Assembly: GCF_002220095.1 (NCBI RefSeq)
Contig: NZ_CP022372.1
Location: forward strand, 1,770,501-1,834,500
DNA: 64,000 nt
Direction: 5' to 3'
Origin: Bosea sp. AS-1
GTDB lineage: Bacteria; Pseudomonadota; Alphaproteobacteria; Rhizobiales; Beijerinckiaceae
Shown here piece after piece: positions 60,948 to 64,000 of this stretch. The translations under genes and the position numbers were made by a program. The notes under the pieces were generated by a model. The model was not told the origin of the DNA and searched no databases. It was given only the letters and a program-made list of their open reading frames with translations. Position 1 is the stretch's first letter. Each line of letters starts with the position of its first letter.

Positions 60948-63875
60948 ATGATCGCAGCGCTTCGTCGAACGCCGCCCGCCCTGCTGTCCGTCACGCTGGT
61001 CGTCGGTCTCGCGGCCTGTTGGTTGACCAATAGCCCTTTCGGCCTCGCGGCGCCCGTCGGTGCTCTTTTCCTCTATGTTCGGGGATATATGCTCCGGTCC
61101 CTTTGGGTCGGGCTACTGATCGTCTTTGTAGGGGCGGCCTGCTCGGCACTGTTCTATCCCGCCACCCGGGAGGTCGCGATTGGGCTCGGCGCGTTCATCG
61201 CCGTAGCCGCTTGTATAGGCCTGCTCCTTGTGCCCGATCCCGATCCGTCCTGTCGCGGCAGTTGGCTCGGAGCCCCGGATCGGCAAGCGCCCGGACCGAC
61301 GAACAGGCTAGATGTCGCCCCTGACGGCGCGCGCCACGGCTGGGTCCATCCGGATGACCGGCCTGCGATCGCACAAGCCGCAGCCTACGCATTCTGGACA
61401 GGCGTACCGCAGGTGACGAGCTATCGGGTGCTCCAACCGGACGGCAGCTACCGCTGGACCGAGCTGCGCGCCGAGCCGGGCTATGGCGTCAGCGTCGATG
61501 TGGATGCCATGGTCGCCAAGCCGGGCGATCGCTGGACGGTCGCGGAATCGCTCGGTGAGACCGTGGAGGCGGTGGAGGCAGCCAAGGTGATCGAAAGCCT
61601 GCACGGCAAGGCTTGGGCCTTCGACGCGGCGGGGAGGTTCACCTATGTCACGCCCGCCGCCCAGATCGTCATCGACATGGCGCTAGAGGACCTCAACCGC
61701 TGTCTCGACGATCGTGAATTCATCGATGGCGGCGAGGTCGGCTGGATGCGCGGTGTGCATCCGGACGATGTCGGCCGGGCCGCCTCGACGCTGCGCCATT
61801 GCCTGAAGACGGGCGAGCCGTGGAACATCGAGTACCGCATGCTGCGCGCGACGGGCTACTATGTCTGGCACCGCATCTCGGCGCGGCCGACACGGGACGG
61901 CGCGGGGCGCATCACGGGCTGGTTCGGCACCTCGATCGACATCGACGTCTACAAGAAGACCGAGGCCGCCCTGAGGGCCAGGGAACAGCATCTGGAGCAG
62001 TTGATCGACACGGTTCCAGCCATGATCTGGAGCATGACGGCCGAAGGACATCCCGCTTATCTCAACAAACGGATGACGGAGGTGACCGGCGCAACGCTTG
62101 AGACCGTTACCGCCCCAGACGGTTCTCTATCGTTGAAGGAGATAATTCATCCCGATTTTATGGATGTGGCGGGGGAGGCATTCGCCAAATCCGTGGTGAC
62201 GGCAACTCCGTACAACATCAAATATCTTCAGCATCGCGCCGACGGCAGCTATCGCTGGACCGAGACGCGTGCTGAAGCTCTGCGGAACGAGGCGGGCGAG
62301 ATCGTCCGGTGGTATGGGGTCTCCGTCGACATCCATGATCTGATCACCACGCAGACGGAGCTGCACTTCCGCAAGCAGGAGCTGACACGGCTGGTCGATT
62401 TGGTACCGAGCTATCTCTGGCAGTTGACGCCGGCCGGCGAGCCGAATTTCTTCAACCGCCGCCTCATCGATTTCCTGGGCGTCGAGGAAAGCGATCCGGA
62501 AGAACCGGCGACAGAGCAATATGCGGCGGCGCTGAGGGCTGCCATTCATCCGGACGATGCCGAGCACCTGTGGGCCGAGCTGAAGCATTGCCTGCTCAGT
62601 GGTCAGCCTTTCGCGATGCGCTATCGCCTGCGCCGCCACGACGGCATCTATCGCTGGATGGACGGGCGCGCGGAGCCACTGCGCGATGAAGGCGGCACCA
62701 TCATTCAGTGGTACGGACTGTCCCACGACATCGACGATCAGCTCCGGGTGGAGGAGGCGCTCAGGGAGAGTGAACGCTCGCTGCGCCAACTGGTTGAGAC
62801 GTTGCCTGCGCTGATCTACTGCGCCACGCCGGACGGGGAGCCGATCTACCGCAGCGAGAAGCTGCGCGCGTTCCTCGGCTTCGGGCTCGAGGACAAGGAC
62901 GAGGAGGGTAGAGCGCGCCTGACCGGCACCCTCGATGCGATCATCCACCCCGACGACCTCCCCATCGTCAAGGAGAGATATGCGTCCTCGCTGGCGACGG
63001 GGTCCCCCTACGCGATGAAGCACCGGCTGCGGCGGGCGGATGGCGCATATCGCTGGGTCGAGACGCGCGCCGCGGCCATGCGGAACGTCGAGGGGGAGAT
63101 CGTCCAGTGGAACGGCATCTGCTTCGACATCGAAGATCAGGTGCGGGCGCAGGAAACGCTGACCCTGACGCAGGAGCGGCTGGCGCGTGCGGCGCAGGCG
63201 GCGAGCCTCGCGGAGCTCTCCGCATCGATCGCCCATGAGGTCAACCAGCCGCTCGCCGCCGTGGTCGCTAACTCGCATGCCTGTCAGCGCTGGCTCACGT
63301 CGGACCCGCCCAATCTTGAACGGGCGCAGAAGACGGTCGAACGCATCATCCGCGACGCGAATTCCGCCGCCGACGTCGTCGGCCGGGTCCGCGCGCTGTT
63401 CAGGCAGACGGTCGAGGCGCGAAGCCTTTGCCAGCTCGACACCATTATTGGCGAGGCGCGGGATCTGATGGCGGAGGAAGTGACCCGGCGCCGCATCCGC
63501 ATCGCGCTGGACGTCGAGGCCGGGCTTCCGCCACTGGCCCTGGACCGGATCCAGCTTCAGCAGGTGCTCGTCAACCTGATCCGCAACGGAATGGAGGCGA
63601 TGGAGTCTGCACCGCGTGGAGTGCTTCAGATCCGATCCATGCGCGCCGGCGACCTCGTCAGGACGGAGGTGCGGGATACAGGTGAGGGCATCGGCGCTCC
63701 GGAGAAAGTCTTCGAGCCCTTCTTCTCGACCAAATCCAACGGAATGGGCATGGGGCTGGCGATATCGCGTACGATCATCGAATCCCATGGCGGGCATCTC
63801 TGGGCCGAGAACAATCAGCCTTGTGGGGCGACGTTCATCTTCACCTTGCCTGTTGAAAGCGAAAGCAAATCATGA
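60948..63875 (+). CDS. multi-PAS sensor histidine kinase, FixL-like C-terminus
   Basis: A 975-residue kinase. Start ATG 60948 behind aaaggag; an earlier GTG at 60903 is less likely. Two or three membrane segments (about 8-75), then five PAS-like units, each marked by a HPDD (at about residues 132, 270, 400, 533 and 667) and each followed by a YRW or YYVWH segment; the first lacks its N-terminal half. The HisKA box is SIAHEVNQPLAAVVANSHAC (about 760); ATP lid motifs NLIRNGMEAME, DTGEGIGAPEKVFEPFFSTK and GMGMGLAISRTI. The stop overlaps the start of a response regulator gene. No heme pocket is evident, so the signal is unknown. Confidence 0.92.
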   Translation: MIAALRRTPPALLSVTLVVGLAACWLTNSPFGLAAPVGALFLYVRGYMLRSLWVGLLIVFVGAACSALFYPATREVAIGLGAFIAVAACIGLLLVPDPDPSCRGSWLGAPDRQAPGPTNRLDVAPDGARHGWVHPDDRPAIAQAAAYAFWTGVPQVTSYRVLQPDGSYRWTELRAEPGYGVSVDVDAMVAKPGDRWTVAESLGETVEAVEAAKVIESLHGKAWAFDAAGRFTYVTPAAQIVIDMALEDLNRCLDDREFIDGGEVGWMRGVHPDDVGRAASTLRHCLKTGEPWNIEYRMLRATGYYVWHRISARPTRDGAGRITGWFGTSIDIDVYKKTEAALRAREQHLEQLIDTVPAMIWSMTAEGHPAYLNKRMTEVTGATLETVTAPDGSLSLKEIIHPDFMDVAGEAFAKSVVTATPYNIKYLQHRADGSYRWTETRAEALRNEAGEIVRWYGVSVDIHDLITTQTELHFRKQELTRLVDLVPSYLWQLTPAGEPNFFNRRLIDFLGVEESDPEEPATEQYAAALRAAIHPDDAEHLWAELKHCLLSGQPFAMRYRLRRHDGIYRWMDGRAEPLRDEGGTIIQWYGLSHDIDDQLRVEEALRESERSLRQLVETLPALIYCATPDGEPIYRSEKLRAFLGFGLEDKDEEGRARLTGTLDAIIHPDDLPIVKERYASSLATGSPYAMKHRLRRADGAYRWVETRAAAMRNVEGEIVQWNGICFDIEDQVRAQETLTLTQERLARAAQAASLAELSASIAHEVNQPLAAVVANSHACQRWLTSDPPNLERAQKTVERIIRDANSAADVVGRVRALFRQTVEARSLCQLDTIIGEARDLMAEEVTRRRIRIALDVEAGLPPLALDRIQLQQVLVNLIRNGMEAMESAPRGVLQIRSMRAGDLVRTEVRDTGEGIGAPEKVFEPFFSTKSNGMGMGLAISRTIIESHGGHLWAENNQPCGATFIFTLPVESESKS

Positions 63876-64000
63876 CCGTTGACGACGCCATCGTGTTCGT
63901 CGTCGACGACGACGAGGCTCTCAGGGAAGCGCTAGGCGAGCTGCTGGCGGCAAACGGGGTCCAGTCTGCCTTGTTCCCGTCGGCTGGCGACTATATCCGC
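63872..64000 (+). CDS. FixJ/NarL-type response regulator, cut by the window end
   Basis: First 43 residues: MTVDDAIVFVVDDDEALREA, then LGELLAANGVQSALF and SAGDYIR. The acidic cluster VDDDEAL is the start of a receiver domain. The ATG overlaps the stop of the kinase, so they form a two-component pair. The output domain lies beyond the window. Confidence 0.85.
   Translation, partial: MTVDDAIVFVVDDDEALREALGELLAANGVQSALFPSAGDYIR

Noticed and set aside
1..64000. CRISPR array
   Set aside because: No set of regularly spaced direct repeats of 25-40 bases was seen.

Overview
The window is high-GC DNA with the gene style of an alphaproteobacterium of the order Hyphomicrobiales. Signs of this are several small rhizobial-type hypothetical proteins, a DUF1488 protein, a DUF4167-like protein, a MucR-free accessory landscape rich in TAT-exported hydrolases, and a tRNA of rhizobial type. 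Genus is not decidable from sequence alone; Bosea or a relative is my best guess.

Region 1 (1-15.8 kb) starts with the end of a chemotaxis receptor gene and a tRNA with anticodon CAT. The tRNA is the likely integration target of an island. A serine recombinase gene reads leftward straight into the tRNA. Next come a RepA-like AAA ATPase with a divergent unknown gene, then a long leftward operon (15.75 to 6.36 kb). The operon order is: small unknown gene, SbcB-type exonuclease I, five tandem genes that I judge to be paralogues of one undescribed family, a Lon-like AAA+ ATPase without a protease domain, and an unknown gene. Each of the five paralogues is preceded by a GC-rich hairpin plus a 64-86 nt leader, three of which share a second small stem. 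This block is the best candidate in the window for an undescribed system.

Region 2 (16-25.8 kb) looks like ordinary accessory chromosome. It has small conserved hypotheticals and a three-gene mannose/glycan operon (mannose-6-phosphate isomerase, a two-domain GT4 glycosyltransferase, a GH130 glycoside phosphorylase). A run of very small genes follows, then a hemolysin III family membrane protein.

Region 3 (26-41.6 kb) opens with a scar: a gene cut by a truncated IS3-type element, itself joined to the 3' end of an aldehyde dehydrogenase gene. It continues with stress and redox genes: Ohr, a TAT-exported alpha/beta hydrolase, cytochrome P460, an SDR, DipZ, a second hydrolase, an OmpR/EnvZ-like two-component pair, an epoxide hydrolase, and a TetR regulator divergent from an ABC-F ATPase. 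It ends in a graveyard of three truncated genes.

Region 4 (41.6-45.7 kb) is a small mobilisable segment: a MobA/MobL relaxase, two short overlapping genes, and a DNA-binding-like gene with a direct repeat at its start.

Region 5 (45.9-64 kb) has an EmrAB-type efflux operon with a divergent TetR regulator and nested palindromes. It also has an SPW-repeat membrane protein, an IS66 remnant, an AraC regulator divergent from an SDR, and a patatin lipoprotein. A second set of genes echoes region 3 (two alpha/beta hydrolases that are paralogues of those at 28.5 and 33.1 kb). The region closes with a carboxymuconolactone decarboxylase-like protein, an MBL-fold hydrolase, an NmrA-like protein, an MscS channel, and a multi-PAS histidine kinase overlapping a response regulator cut by the window end.
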